Notes: generated from the sequence alone by a model not told the origin. Shown: positions 1 through 13,479, numbered from the stretch's first letter. The stretch: DNA of 64,000 nucleotides from Physcomitrium patens (GCF_000002425.4 NC_037262.1:11259243-11323242); one strand, 5' to 3'. A program made the numbers and translations.

Positions 1-56
1 GAACTCGAGCCTTCTTTTATTTCGCCAAGTTTTCTTAATTATTATAATATGAGCAG

Positions 57-3000
57 GGTACAAGGAGAAACATCAGATGGAGACGAACGCAACCGATATC
101 TTGTCCAGTATTTGGACTACGCATTTGACGATTTTGGTGGACGCCATGATCCTGTGTATCCTGGTCTCTGCAGTGTTTGGCGTAGTCTTGCTCGCAGCAA
201 GGTACGAAGATCAAGCATTGGGATCTTTTTAAATTTACGAGGAAATTATTTAAATCCTTGTTTTGTGGAGCCCTTACAAATTTATTGTCATGCAGGCAAA
301 AGGCTACAGAGTTGGACCTGTGTATGATGACGTGCTGTCAATGGCTTGGTTCTTCCTTGAGTTGATTGTGAAGTCCATGGCACTTGAGCAATCTCGTACT
401 TACAGTGAAACTCTGCCTCCAGGTTTGTATTTAGCTCGTCACTCCCTCTCTGTCCATGAAACTGGTCGTAAGCTGAACATCAATCAGATGCTCACGTTTC
501 TAGTCTAATTTAAAAATCATTAAGGATTATCATTGACAATGAATTTATCTCTGGACTTTACACAAGATATGTGGAAGGCATGAAAAACATCATTAATTGA
601 TGCATCGCTACTTATATTGAAGATTTTCTGAAGTAGTTCTAGAAAATTGTGCAGGTGAAGAGTTGCCACCATTACAGCTCAATGATGAGGTCTTTAAAAG
701 CATTGGGCAGCTTTATGATTGTCTGTTGACGGAGGTTCAGGAGAGAGGAAAGAAGGGGTTGACTCTAGCCAACAAACTCAACAGTAGTTTGGGTTTCTTT
801 TGTTTCGATCTTCTCTCTGTTATTGAACCACGGCAAGTCTTTGAATTGGTGAGTCAAGCAACCATAAAACCTTTTAATTTAATTTAATTTATTTAATGTG
901 CTAGATTGGTTGTAACCCAACGAACCTTTCCAACTCTTGAAAGCAGTTTTTTTGATTGGGGGTGTGCCGTAGAATGCCTTTGTTTTAGAAGATGATGGTT
1001 TATAGAAAATCTTAGAAAGAATTTGTGTTCTATAATTCCCAATAATTTTCGCACTCTAATATCTTTTGCTTTACTGCTATGGAGATGTCGACTTGCTCTT
1101 ACAATATTTTGAAGTTAGAAGGATCAAGATTGAGTACGTAACATTTTGTGCAATCAACGCCGATCATTTGTGACACTTTCAAAACATAATCAGTCTGTTG
1201 ATATGAGTTTTTTATGGTGTATACGCAGGTTGCGCTTTACTTCAGCAAATTTTGTGGAGTTTGTGAAACAACAATTCATGAGTACAAGCTCAATTTTCTT
1301 AGTATCATCTGTGATCACGATTTATTTGTTGAAATGCCTGGCAGAGATCCTACCGAGAGGTTTGTAGTTGCACGCTTGAATTGCTCGGCTTTACACTAGT
1401 TCCTGCAAATGGATACTCTCTGCTCATTGCTGTATGTTTGTAGAAGACACACTATTTCCCATTAACTTGTGTCCTCATATCTCAAACTAGGGTTGTTGTC
1501 CTGACTGGAAAAATTACCATTTTTCTATCCTACAGTTCATCAAATTGTCATGCTATTATTGTGGTGTGGCTTGAATGATGTTCTAGTCTATTTGTCTGAT
1601 TTGATTGTGTGCATAGAACAGCTACTGTGAATCAAACTGATGCAGGTGCGGTGCAGGAATTATTTGGCATCGATGTTGATGCAGGAGCTCTTCATCACTT
1701 GGGACCATGAGGATCCAGCTTTAAAGGCCAAGGTAAATAGCATGGTTGACAATGATCGTCAGAAATGAATGCTTAGTCATAAATACTGAATGGTTTTGCA
1801 GCGATGGAAACAACATATGTTGAATTATTTTGTGGCATCAAGAAATTCTGAGGGCTTTTGGACATCTTACATATTGTCCTTTGTGCTGCATTCCTGAAGA
1901 CTGTGTTTGATTTTACTATGTTACATGTACTGTTTACTTTTCTGTCTGTTCACCAGGCATGCCGAATACTTGTACAACTCCTTTGCAAGCATGAGTACGA
2001 CCTACGGTATCAATCACTCGATGACAAGTTGTATATTGCTCAACGTTACTTCCCTTTAGTTGGTCTGGTAAGCTGACATGCATTTTTCTAGTGTTCTTTC
2101 GTGCAGCATGTCTACAGTTGTAATTCTTTGATGATTCTTCTTCTAATGTATACATCAACTTGCTTCTAATGGACTATCAATTTTGCTGTTGTAGCACACT
2201 TGTCGCAGTGAGTTGTAGCCTTTGATCCTTGCACACATTTACAGGGTGACAGAGTACTAGAATTGATCTTTTCAGTGGTTGATAGGTCTTGATTCTTTTT
2301 TGGGACTGGACTTCGCAGATTTTGGATGAGATGCCAGTATTTTATGCCTTGAGCTCCTCAGAGAAGCGTGAAATCCTGGTGTGTGTGCTCCATATTTTGC
2401 GCTATTTGGATGATGGCTCTCTTGTAAAGTCCTGGCAGCAAAATATTGCTCGAACAAGGCTGTTTTTTAAGCTGCTGGAAGAATGCCAAGAACTGTTTGA
2501 GGTTAGACCTTATTCATTCTTTTCTGTCCAACATAAATATCAGTCAGTGAGCATGATCTTTCAGGTAGTAGGGCTTGAGACCCAAAGGATTTTGGCCAAA
2601 AAATATTTGTTTCGTGTACGTTTGTTGCAAGTTTCATGGCAGTTTGATCACTTGTCTAGATATTACAGTACAGTAGATAGTATTGTCAAATTAGGTCGAC
2701 TAAGTGATTGCATCATTATGTTTGTGCATACTAATGTGATTTTAAATTCACTTGTGCAGTACAAAAAAGCAGGAGCTGATGGCTTGATGGGTGCAATGCC
2801 TGTAAATGAGCAAGGAAAAGGGACTCTTTGTTATTCTGAGAAGCTTTCCCCTGCAGTTAATCATTTTCTTTCTGAAGCTTCACGACAAGATGTCAGAGTA
2901 CGTCTAATGTGTGTAATGTGTGATATTTCTAGTCGCTGATTCTCAAGCTTCAGGTGTTAGTAGTTGTCATTGGTTTTCCTCTATAATGGTCACACCTAAT

Positions 3001-6000
3001 TATCTTGTACAAACACAATGTGCATGCTAAAAGTCTGTGGAAACTTCTTTCCTTCTGTCATTTTTGATGTATAAGTCAATTCTTGCTGATCTCGACGGGA
3101 TTGAAAAGAAACCTCGTTAGATTAAATAATTTGGCTATCGAATTCAGTGTGATCTATAGTGTGCGTGATTATTCATATTGTTTCCAGATTTTGTTGCAGG
3201 TAACCAAGAGTTCTCCTGGTCCTCAATGGATATTTCCACAGGTAAGTCCAGACGCCAGCACATTCTGGAAGAGAGTAAGCCCGGTTTCAAACAGCCCAAG
3301 CAGCCCAAATCAGCCTCATTCTTTGCGCGAAGCTTTGGCGCAAGCTCAATCAGCAGGAAGAGGGGCAGGGATGGCTCTCAAAGAGAGCTTACATCCAATG
3401 CTGCGACAGAAATTGGTCAGTATGGCTACTTTTTAGTACACGAGCTTTTGTAGGTGGAATTTTTAAGAATCTGGGTTTTAGCAGTTGTAGGTTGGACCTT
3501 GGTATGCGACCTGTCATTTGTATCTTGTGTTGATACGGTTAGCCTTTCAGGACCTGTGGGAAGAGAATCTCAGCGCTTCGGTAATGCTCCAACTTCTCGA
3601 AATTGTTGCGAAATTTATGGACGCCGCATCAAGTCAAGCTATTGCTACGGATTATACCAAGCTTGATTGTATCACAAGCATCATCAGTGGATTTCTAGGA
3701 CGCAGTCAGCCCCTGCCTTTTTGGAAAGCTTTCTTTCCTGTGTTTAACAATTTGTTTAGTCAATACGGGGCTACTCTGATGAGCCGGGATAATGATAGAT
3801 TTTTGAAACAAGTTGCGTTCCATCTTCTGCGACTCGGAGTTTTTCGGAATGAAAGCATTCGAAAGCGAGCCGTTGTTGGTCTTCAAATTCTTATTCGAGT
3901 GAGTTTTCTGTCTCCTTGAACTACCCGTAAACTAAATTGGCATATTTTGGTAACATGTTTAGATGTTCGTTTAGGCATGAAGAATTTGCTGTAATTTACA
4001 AGCATTAGTAGTTTTACTTGTAACATACAGAACAATCATGAAAGCCCAAAGTGCCATGTTTGTTTATGTCAGTGTATTGATCTTTGCTCTTTGGTGCAGA
4101 CTGCCTTCCATTATTTCCAAGGTCTATCTCGTTTACGTGTGCTGCTCACCATCACGCTATCAGAGCTTATGTCGGACGTTCAAGTGACTCAACATCGAAT
4201 GGATGGATCCTTGGAGGAAAGTGGAGAATCACAGCGTCTTCGCAGATCCCTGCGACAAATTGCCCAAGAAAACATTAGTACAGATCTTCTTCGTGAAAGT
4301 GGACTTCCTGAAGGCACACTCTCAGCATTGCCAGATGGAGGATGTGAGCAGATCTGGAGCTGGGCTGGTGTTCATGAACTTTCCAACTCTCTGCTTAAAG
4401 CTGTTGAGGCTGCAGTTGGACATGCTCTCCTGGTACATGATCTCAGTTTTCAGTAAAATCCTCAGATGCTTAAAACGACGGTGTCCCATTGACATTGCCC
4501 TCGCATCCCACTTAAGGACATGGGACATCTCTTAGACTTGATAAGATTGAGATTTGTTGTTGAGTACCACTTTGTGAGTGACAGTTTTTCGTCACTTGTG
4601 TAATGTTTGGCTTTGGGGAATTTTACACTGCTGTAGGGTTAGATTGCTCAACTTGAAACTCGTTTATTGTTGTGATTTGGTGCAGGGCCCAGAAGTCATG
4701 ACCGCTGACAAGTATGCGACTGCAGAGGCATACTACGGTTTGGCGAGGGCATACTCCAATGTACCTGACCTACACATTATGTGGCTTCTTTATCTTTGCG
4801 AAGTTCATCAAGGAAACCAATCTTACGCAGAAGCTGCTCAATGTGCAGTTTCTGTTGCAGGTGTTGTCATGCAGGTATATATATACGAATACAACTTATT
4901 AAACGTTTAATATTTGAAAGGTTCTTTAAGACATTTACAATATGCAAATAGACCTGGGTGTATTCTGATCTTTAGTAGAGTTTCGTGACAATTAATTTTT
5001 ATTGGCTAAATGTTTGAAATTCAAGGCATGAACGGATTTTTTAGTAGGTTATTAGTGGCTGGAAATCTTTTTAGTATCACATATGTTTTTTTGTTTATGA
5101 CAGGATTTAAGTCAAGTTTTCAAAACTACTCTTTGCCTTAATCCATAAGTACGTCGCTTCTGTACTAGACATCTGATTGAGCATCAAATTTGGGTGTCCT
5201 GCGATGTTTGTTAAAAGGAAGTAGACGTTCTATTGTGCCAGCCTTGTTGGTATTTTGTGGTGGTAACCAGACACCTGCAATTGGGCGTGTAGGCTATAGT
5301 AAGTAAAGGAGATCACATGTGGGGCAAGGAGCATGTAGAGGCTCTGCGGAAAATATGCCCTATGCTCACCGGTGCTAGTTTTGGAGAAGCTGCCAGTGCT
5401 GAAATAGAGGGCTATGGTTCATCAAAGCTCACTGTAGAATCAGCCGTGAAGTATCTTCAGCTTGCTAACAAACTTTTTGTTCAGGGAGAGCTTTTCCATT
5501 TCTGTGCTGGTAAGACCTGCACCTACTTTGGTCGTATATCGTTAAACCCTCGTAGGTTTTATAACGAGTATCCTGATCCTGTTTTGCATCTTTTCACAGT
5601 TGCTAATGTTCTCATGCTCACTGAGGATCTTTTAATTCAGAAATTTTGGAGCTTATCATCCCTGTTCATAAAGCAAGGCGCGCCTACGGACAACTTTCGA
5701 AATGCCACACTTCTCTGACCAGCATTTATGAGGCCATAGTAGAGCAGGAGTCTAGTCCGATCCCCTTCTCAGATGCAACTTACTATCGTGTGGGATTTTA
5801 TGGTGAAAGTTTTGGCAGTCTGAATGGCAAGGAGTATGTCTACAGAGAGGCAAGAGATGTGCGATTAGGGGATATCATGAGGAACTTAGGTAACATTTAC
5901 GAACCTAGAGTTATCGAGGGAAAACAGTCCTTGCATATTATTCCTGATTCTCGGCAAGTGAAACCTGAAGACCTTCATGCAGAGATCTGCTACATGCAAA

Positions 6001-6851
6001 TTACATCTGTTGAGCCTGTTACTGAGGACGATATCTTGGAGAGTAGGCGAGATAGGCACTCTAGTAAGTCGGTTACAACAGTGAGTGCTCGGGTATTCAA
6101 TCGTTTCCTGTATGATACTCCTTTCACGAAAAATGGCAAGTCACAAGGAGGTCTTGAGGATCAATGGAAAAGACGTACTGTGCTATGGACAGAGGGATCC
6201 TTCCCTGCTCTTGTGAATCGCTTGACAGTCGTTAAGTCGGAATCTCGTGAATTTTCTCCAATTGAAAATGCAATAGGCATGATCGAAACCCGCACAGCTG
6301 CATTAGCAGGAGAACTCGATGACAATCGATTAAATGAAGGTGACCACCCGTCTCGGTTGCAAAGTCTGCAGCGGATATTGCAAGGGAGTGTTGCCGTGCA
6401 GGTAATTATTTGGAGTGTGTAATTTTCGGAAATCTGCATAATGTTTACCAGATCTTTAATAAGTGTAATTTGTGCTCTTTGTGGAATTCTTTATTATGAT
6501 CGTGTGGGATGCTTCAAATGTGGGAGAATCGTAGAGAATTTACCTTTGCTTTGTCGACTTATCGCAAGTGGGCATGGTGCGGTTGTTATTTTGCAGGTAA
6601 ACAGTGGCGTGCTTGGGGTATGTGCTGCTTTCTTCTCTGGAGAACCTTCAACAAGATTGAGCGCGCAGGATCTGCAGGAACTCATGGCAGCACTCATGGA
6701 GTTCATGGCTGTGTGCAAGAAAGCATTACGAATTCATGCACGTCTCATAACAGAAGAGGATCAAGAATTCCATTCTCAACTTGTGATTGGGTTTCAATCT
6801 CTCACAGCGGAGCTGTCACACTTCATTCCTGCTATTTTATCTGGGTTCTGA
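57..6851 (+). CDS. SPK1: SPIKE1-type DOCK-family Rho/ROP guanine nucleotide exchange factor, C-terminal part (5' end outside window)
   Basis: Plant SPK1 activates ROP GTPases through its DHR2 (DOCKER) domain and feeds the SCAR/WAVE-Arp2/3 actin pathway that shapes cells. Fifteen exons read in one continuous frame: 57-201, 296-422, 655-848, 1229-1359, 1657-1732, 1957-2067, 2319-2501, 2760-2897, 3200 (or 3242)-3415, 3551-3898, 4100-4432, 4686-4874, 5293-5509, 5641-6401 and 6597-6851. All introns are GT-AG and junction phases match. About 1,140 residues are present, against roughly 1,830 for the whole Arabidopsis protein. Near-identical family blocks include LVQYLDYAFDDFGG, GYRVGPVYDDVLSMAWFFLE, SLREALAQAQS, LTVESAVKYLQLANKLF, DATYYRVGFYGESFG, DTPFTKNGKSQGGLEDQWKR and the C-terminal end ELSHFIPAIL. 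DHR2 occupies roughly the last 450-500 residues (exons 11-15). DHR1 and the start codon lie upstream. No frameshift or internal stop was seen, so the gene looks functional. Confidence 0.95.
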
Positions 6852-7844
6852 CCTCTGGAACGTGATTTTGTGTGTTCCCTTAGATCGGTGTTTGTCCTAG
6901 GCTCATGACATGGTTGATAGCTGAAGGAGTTGGTGTTAGTGATACTTTCTCTTGACTTATTACTTTGCTTTAGGAGGTGATAATCTTGCCTTCATGAATT
7001 CCTCATTCTGCTGGTGGTCTGTGCTAGTTTACATCTTGAAGAATTGGTGATGTCAGCAGATATTTTACTCTTTCATTATGAAGTCGGCCAAAGTCATAGC
7101 TGCCTACGATTATACCTGTGCCTGTAGATTTGAAAAACTACCAGTCTCTTCCTAATTCTAGTCTCTACATTACAGGCTGTATTTATAGCCTTCATCTATT
7201 AGTTGACAGGTCCATGTAGAATATGACATACGGCGGTGCACAATCACAAGACACGTTGGTGCCAAAAGCATGCTACCTGAATGGTTCTCAGGAATCCTTG
7301 GATGTAATATACCATTCAAGAGTTTATTTAATTGTTGCATGAAAGCTCATTATTTCTTTCTTTCAAATGATGCAATATTTAGTATCATGTACTAAGAGAA
7401 GACTGAGGTAGAGCAGACTTGAAGCCAACAAGCAGCCATACTCTAATTTCATGGCCCTCCTCTCTTTGTATCAAAACATGCAAAGCATAAAAGAAGTTGC
7501 CCTTAATTTGACACAGAATCTCAATGCAACATTCAAACGTAGACATCCTTGCAACACCATACTTAAATCAAGTAGACATTGCAATATTCATAATGTTCCA
7601 CAAATTCAATTTAATACAAGTATAACTAGTGACTACAACATACTTTGGCATATCAATCTGTGCTACTTTCTATAATAGGAGATCCTAACATCAACCACTC
7701 TAATCAAATTTAAATGTAACCAATTAACATTATACAATGACAACATGACTCTAGTGCGATATTAGCCTCAACTTACATTATAAATTACAGCCAAGCCAAC
7801 AACATATTGTCTCTTCTATTCTAATTTCTTTTTATAATCTCCTT

Positions 7845-7883
<39 letters not shown>

Positions 7884-9088
7884 CATACAAAAGATATACT
7901 AATCATTTGCAACACTCTAATTCAAACATTTAATATACTACCTATAAAAATTTAAAAGAAAATAATTTAAAAAGATTTAATATTAGGCTAATAACAACTT
8001 TTGACTTAAATGATCTACAATTTATTAAATGCCAACTTTTAATGATCTTATTGTATCAAACTATAACCTTAGACAATTCTCTTTCAACACCCAAATTTAA
8101 AAGACAAGTTCTTTAATTTCTTGAAGAAGTATAAGATGAATTCTTTGGAGAATTGGAGTTTTCTTCACATCTTCTAACTTAGATCCAAAATACATCATAG
8201 ATCTAAGCTAAAATTAATAGAAGACAAGATACACAAAGAGACAAAAACCAATATTCTCTTCTTTTATCTTTTTTTCCCTAAGAATTCTATTTGATTTGAA
8301 TATGGATTCTAGTTCTTTTCATAGATCCGTCTAGAATCTAAAATTAACCGGTTCATAAATTATCTAGCTTCAAGCCTTCTAACTTTTGCTTTCTTTCCAT
8401 CCTCTGTGCTCCTACCAAATATAAGTTTCATGCCAATTTAAGCAATATCTCTAATCATCAACTTGTTAGCACTTTTTTACATTCTAAAGCTTTCAATTTT
8501 ACAAAATAATACCTTGGAAGAGAACCATGCTCATAAGATTAATACCTTGAGAAAAATCCATGCTTAAGAAAGGTGGTTTCTAGACGTTGTGGAATTTATA
8601 GTTGTCTTTAGAATACATGAAAAGAAGAAAGGAGCATGTTGCCTCTAATTAATCTATCTAAGATAAACTAAGGGCCTACTATCTACTATTCTACTCTACC
8701 AACAAGCTACCATCTTCAACTCATTACTAGATCTTTTCTATTGTCTTATCCTCTATCTATAAGACATATGGTAAGTACTATTGAATAGGTCACAAATTTT
8801 GGCATGATGACTAATCTTAGTACAATAGAACTTGTAGACGCTTATGCCAAGAAGCTACCTTCATCATTGGTGAAGCTTCAGTTCTAATTCATTCTTTAAA
8901 TCTATTCAACAATATAAAAAATAATCTACTCTATTTCTTCAAAACTAACAAAAAATAAAACTTCTATTGATGTAATGTAAGAACGTTCAATAACCCTTCA
9001 AAAACCATCTAATTTAGAAATTATATTAGATATGTCCAACATCAATGTGATTTCTTGTTTTTGTAAGAATATAAATTGAGTAGCATTG
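6852..9088. other. SPK1 3' flank and AT-rich spacer
   Basis: After the SPK1 stop, the first few hundred bases keep gene-like composition and probably hold its 3' UTR. I could not fix a poly(A) site. From about 7400 the DNA becomes AT-rich, with an (AT)n run at 7848-7882 and only short ORFs in all frames. The stretch 7450-9060 resembles decayed transposon sequence, but I recognised no domain in it. Confidence 0.5.
7848..7882. repeat. (AT)n microsatellite
   Basis: Uninterrupted AT dinucleotides of about 35 bp in the spacer after SPK1. Confidence 0.9.
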
Positions 9089-9637
9089 TGTCAAGCACAA
9101 GAACTCAAGGAATATACATAAACAAATAAGATATGTATCAAAGAGAGGTGACAAAATGAAAATGAGAAAGTATGTATATTTAAAAAGAAATTGGAATGAT
9201 TATTGCTAAAGACTAAAAATCTAGAGACTCTTGAAACTAAACAAAAAACAAGTAAGGAATTGACAAGAGTGAGGAAGGCCTCACTTTTGTTTCTATATAT
9301 ACTATCTAACTAGGAGCTATGAGGCGATACTCTATTAAACCTTCAACATGTATCAAACTCACATAATATGTATTTAATTTATAAGACAAGCTTTTTATAT
9401 ATGTGCCACATTATTAGCTTGTATTACAATCTATCAACACGTGCAACATATGACTAACTTGTTGGCTAAGTTTTCAACCTACCATTCACTTATAAACACA
9501 TATGAAGGTGAAATCACATTTATGAAGCTTCTACAAAAATTTTCTATAAGATATTATCAAATTTATCTTTTTTTATCTACTTCTACATATTTATATTATT
9601 TAGGTGATTACTAGAATAAACATGTATGTCTATGATA
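9089..9637. mobile_element. Solo LTR of the minus-strand Ty3/gypsy family
   Basis: This roughly 550-bp stretch begins TGTCAAG and shares the LTR landmarks of the copies at 9975, 10599, 16395, 16936, 22140 and 32993: AGACTCTTGAA, CTATCTAACTAGGAGCTATG, an ATGAAGCTTCT block and a terminal TATGTCTATGATA. Neither side carries internal element sequence such as the pyrimidine-rich strand of the polypurine tract or the primer site. It is therefore best read as a solo LTR left by LTR-LTR recombination. Ends are accurate to about 10 bp, and a target duplication is not evident. Confidence 0.75.
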
Positions 9638-9974
9638 TATTAATGCCAAAGAATATGATCAACAAATAAAATAAAATAAAATAATAATTTTTAAAAGATG
9701 CATCTATATATATATATATATAAGAAGATAGTACCAACAAAAAAAAATGATATTTATTATAATTTATTTTTCTATTAAATAATTGATTTTTTAATAGATT
9801 TTTTTAGTTAAAAAATACTATAAATAATGCTTTAAAATACCTCTATTAAAAATGTCTTCTTATCAAATACAAAATTTTTCAATGATTACTAAAAAAGAAA
9901 TAATCTTTTTTAAATAATATTGATTGGACTATGACACGTGATTAGAACATGGTAAAAAATTCAAATGATAAATT
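9638..9974. other. AT-rich spacer between solo LTR and nested block
   Basis: Low-complexity AT-rich sequence with AAATA-type runs near 9669 and a short (TA)n at 9706-9722. No gene or element domain was seen. The last five bases, AAATT (9970-9974), match the five bases after the outer element's right LTR. Confidence 0.6.
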
Positions 9975-10484
9975 TGTTAAGGGCATAAATATCAAAAAAC
10001 TAAAAAATAAATATATTCTTATATCACTTGAAAAGACTAAAAAATCACTCAAAGATGGTATAATATTAAACTAGAATGGCTATTATTAAAGAAAAAAAGA
10101 ATAGAGAGCCTTGAATCAAGACTAAAGACTAAAAAGATATTGACAAGAATAAAGAAGGCTTCATTCTTACTTTCATATATAATATCTAACTAAGAATTAT
10201 GTAGCGATGTCTTATAGGATGTCCAAGACATGTCTAACTTATAAGACAAGATTTTTATATGTGTACCATACAATTAACTTGTTTTTATAAGCAATTAACA
10301 TTTGTGACATATGGCTAATTTATTGGCCAATTTTTTAACCTATCAATTAACTATAAACATGTCTAAAGTCAAATATATGTTTATAAAGCTTCAAAAAAGC
10401 TTTGCCATAAGATAATCTCAAATCTACATACATTTATTTTTTATTTAATACTTTTTATCTAGGTAAATATATATGTTCATGACA
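9975..10484 (-). repeat. Left (3') LTR of element O
   Basis: Starts TGTTAAGGGCATAAAT and ends TTCATGACA. Its best partner by eye is the LTR at 32993-33524. The target duplication AAATT lies immediately outside. Confidence 0.8.
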
Positions 10485-10505
10485 TTATTCCCTCCTTTTA
10501 AGAAT
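10485..10505 (-). other. Polypurine tract of element O
   Basis: On the minus strand this reads as a purine run (AAAAGGAGGGAATAA) directly against the LTR end. That is the expected position for plus-strand DNA priming. The related copies at 11153 and 17474 have equivalent tracts, clearest at 11153. Confidence 0.7.
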
Positions 10506-10598
10506 AAGTTCCACAAGGAGCAACAATCATATGTTGAAAAAATCTAAGATGCAGCAAATTGTGTTTGCTACATACTGTAATCTTTATTCCCTTCAAAG

Positions 10599-11152
10599 TA
10601 TCAAGGACATGAATTAGAAAAGATTCATAAACTTAGGAAATTTGTATAAAAAAAAATAAAAAAAATAGAAATAAAATAATATGTATATTAAAAAGAAACT
10701 AGAATAGCTATTGCCAAAAGACAAGAAAATTAAAGACTCTTGAATCTAAATTAGAAGCAAGAAAGGAATTGACAAAAGTAAAGAGGGCTTCACTCTTGCC
10801 TCTATATATACTATCTAACTAGGAACTATGTGATAATGTTCTTTAAGACCTTTAATATGTATTGACTTTGCATGACACATGTCTTAACTTACAAGACTTT
10901 TTTTTCTATATGTGCTACATAGTTAGCTTGTTCTTCAACCTACCAACATAAGTGGTACATGACTAACTTATTGACTATGTTTCTAACCTAAAAAGTCAAT
11001 TATAAACACCTATAAAGTCAAAGCAATCTCTATGAAGCTTCTAAGAAGCTTTTATAGAAGATATTATGGAATTAACCTATTTTTATTTACTTTTATCTAC
11101 TTTTATCTAATCATATAGGTAATTATTGGTTTACATATATATGTCCTTGATA
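10599..11152 (-). repeat. Left (3') LTR of element A
   Basis: Starts TATCAAGGACATGAA (TG changed to TA) and ends GTCCTTGATA. It pairs with 16395-16935, sharing AGGGCTTCACTCTTGCCTCT-like and AAAAAGTCAATTATA blocks. Confidence 0.8.
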
Positions 11153-12480
11153 TTATCCTCCTCCTCCTTCTAGAAACAAGTTCTATGAGGAGCAGTCATC
11201 ATATATTGAATAAATCCAAGATGCAAAAAATTACATTTGCTACATATTTTTATCTTTGTTCTTTTTGAAGATAATTGATGGGGCCTTTCAACCATCAATA
11301 GTGTCTCATATTAGGATAAAAAGACCACCTAGTTATTTGATTATTATTGAGAATTTTGTAACTTCTTTCAAATAAAATATTTGGAATACTATCAGGAGTT
11401 GTTCCTACCTCTAGTAGAATCACCAAACATTAGAAGTTTTTTCAAAGGTCATGATACCAAACGCGTTGTATCTTGCCATCTATTCGAGGAAGAAGATGTT
11501 GTTCTTGAAGATCTTCATCTCGATTATATCATCTTCAAGATTGTGACAATCGTAATGTCTTGTTTGGTAGATCAACAAACAAAGGCTCTTGAATCACATC
11601 CATTGGTTATTGATTCTCTATTTCATTAGTACTATAAATACAAAGAAGCTACAATAAAGATAGAAAGTAGAATATTATCTTATCTAGATCTTATTTTTTT
11701 TATAGAAAAGGTCTTTATTTTAGTTTTGATGGATGTCATTGATGAAAGGGCTTCACCTCCTTCATTACATTTGTAAGATTCTTTGCTAGCTCCCATGTGC
11801 ATTCACTAATATGATATTTATGCCATTGGACAAGATATTTCAATTTATTTTAGCGCCACCTGAAGTTTAAAATTTCTTCTACTTCAAACTCTTCATTCTT
11901 GTCTATTTCTATAGAAAGAAGTGGAGCTTGTCTTGTTCTTGATATGTTCACAACCTTATATGGTTCAAGATGAGACACATAGAAGACAATATGGAACTTC
12001 ATTGACATCAATAGATATAATTAATAAATAATTGGATTAAATTATTCACAAATAGGAAAACATCCAAACCTCCAATAGTTCAACTTATCACAATATGAAT
12101 AGTCTTGATATTACGACAAAGTAACTATACCTTGTCACCTATATAAAAATTATGGTTGTTCTTTTTGATAGGCATCCACGTTAATCTTTTGTCATTTTTG
12201 AGCTTCCTTTAATTTCTCCTTCATTGTTGCATGCAACTCAAATAAACGATTTGCCAAATCTTTTGTTGTAGGATTATTAATTTTTGAAAAGTCAAAAGTA
12301 TTAAGTCATGGATGATAACCATAATTAACAAAGAATGGTGTTTATTGCATAAAAGAATGTATCCTATTATTATAAGTAATCTCTGTAAATAGCAAGAGAG
12401 TTCTCCAATTATCTTAATGATACTTGATAACATACCTTAAACATTATTCCAAAACTTTATTTATATGCTCTATCTGTCCA
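11153..12480 (-). pseudogene. 3' end of element A polyprotein region (post-integrase), decayed
   Basis: Lies between the polypurine tract at 11153-11175 and the integrase core. On the minus strand it should encode the end of the integrase and the polyprotein tail, but frames are broken. The plus strand instead carries an 82-codon open frame (11381-11629) that recurs in element B. No chromodomain could be read with confidence. Confidence 0.45.
11381..11629 (+). other. 82-codon open frame antisense to element A, shared with element B
   Basis: Begins MEYYQELFLPLVESPNIRSF and ends at the same relative place as the 82-codon frame at 17697-17945 in element B. It lies on the strand opposite to gag-pol, about 230 bp inside the left LTR. 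No known domain was recognised. It may be a stop-free shadow of the polyprotein tail; see findings. Confidence 0.35.
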
Positions 12481-13125
12481 TTAGTTTGAGGATCAAAGGC
12501 CAAAGATAGCTTTATATCTATCTTTAAAATCTTGAAAATGATTCTTCAAAATCTTGATATAAATTGAGTCCTCCTATCTGATATAATATCTTTGGATAAT
12601 CCATAATATCAATAAATATTATCAAAGAAAAGCTTGGCTATTTCTTCACATGTGATAGATTTTATACATTGTACAAAATGTGCCATCTTTGTAAAATAAT
12701 CTACTATCAAAAATATAGAATCATATGAATCTAAGTTTGAAAGATCTATGATAAAATCCATAGAAACAAAAGACTATGGTTGTTCAAGAATAGATAATGG
12801 CTAAAGAAGTTTGTAATGCGAATGACAAGGAATTTTTTATCTTAAACAAACATCACATGATTGAACAAAATTTTTGATTACCTTCCACATTTGTAGATAT
12901 CAAATATCTTTAAATATCAACTCTAAAGTCTTATTGTATCCAAAATGTCCAACTATTGAAAAATCATGGCATACTTGAAAAATAAGTAAATGTGCTTCTC
13001 TTTTTAGAACATATAGGCATTCTTCAAAATAGAGTAGTTTGTTTTTGAATTCAAATTTGGAAGCATCATGAGACTTAAAAAAAGGATTGTTGATATCATA
13101 AAAAAGAGGATCAAAAGACATACTT
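12480..13125 (-). pseudogene. Integrase of element A, decayed
   Basis: The minus-strand frame 13121-12900 contains the integrase zinc-binding remnant HDFSIVGHFGYNKT. Further on, near 12770-12640, the core start SMDFIIDLSNLDSYDSIF with its first catalytic Asp and the motif TKMAHFVQC can be read. Frames are interrupted by several stops. The order RT, RNase H, integrase on the minus strand is that of Ty3/gypsy, not copia. Confidence 0.75.
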
Positions 13126-13479
13126 GATTGAATTTATTTGACAAAAGTTGAATCAACAATCAATGTTGATTTTATTACTCAAAGATGAAAATATTTGAGC
13201 TTCAAGAGAATTGTTCTTTGTTGGTCAAAAGATGCATCTCCTTCTTTTGGTACAAGATAAGAATATCCAAAGAAGGCATCTGACAAACCTTGTTGTTTTC
13301 TGGGTCAATACGTGATCTTGAAATCAAATCTTTATAAAGACATGCTCGAATGGGCTTGGCAATGATTCAATACACATGTTGACATGAAATATTCAAGATT
13401 CTTGTGATCTGCATACATAGTGACTAGACTAGAAGTGCCTTCAAAATAATAACACCATTCTTGAAAAGAATCCACAATT

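Noticed and set aside
1640..1660. Acceptor at TGATGCAG (1645) for SPK1 exon 5
   Set aside because: It shifts the frame. The GTGCAG acceptor at 1656 gives R-NYLASMLMQELF in phase.
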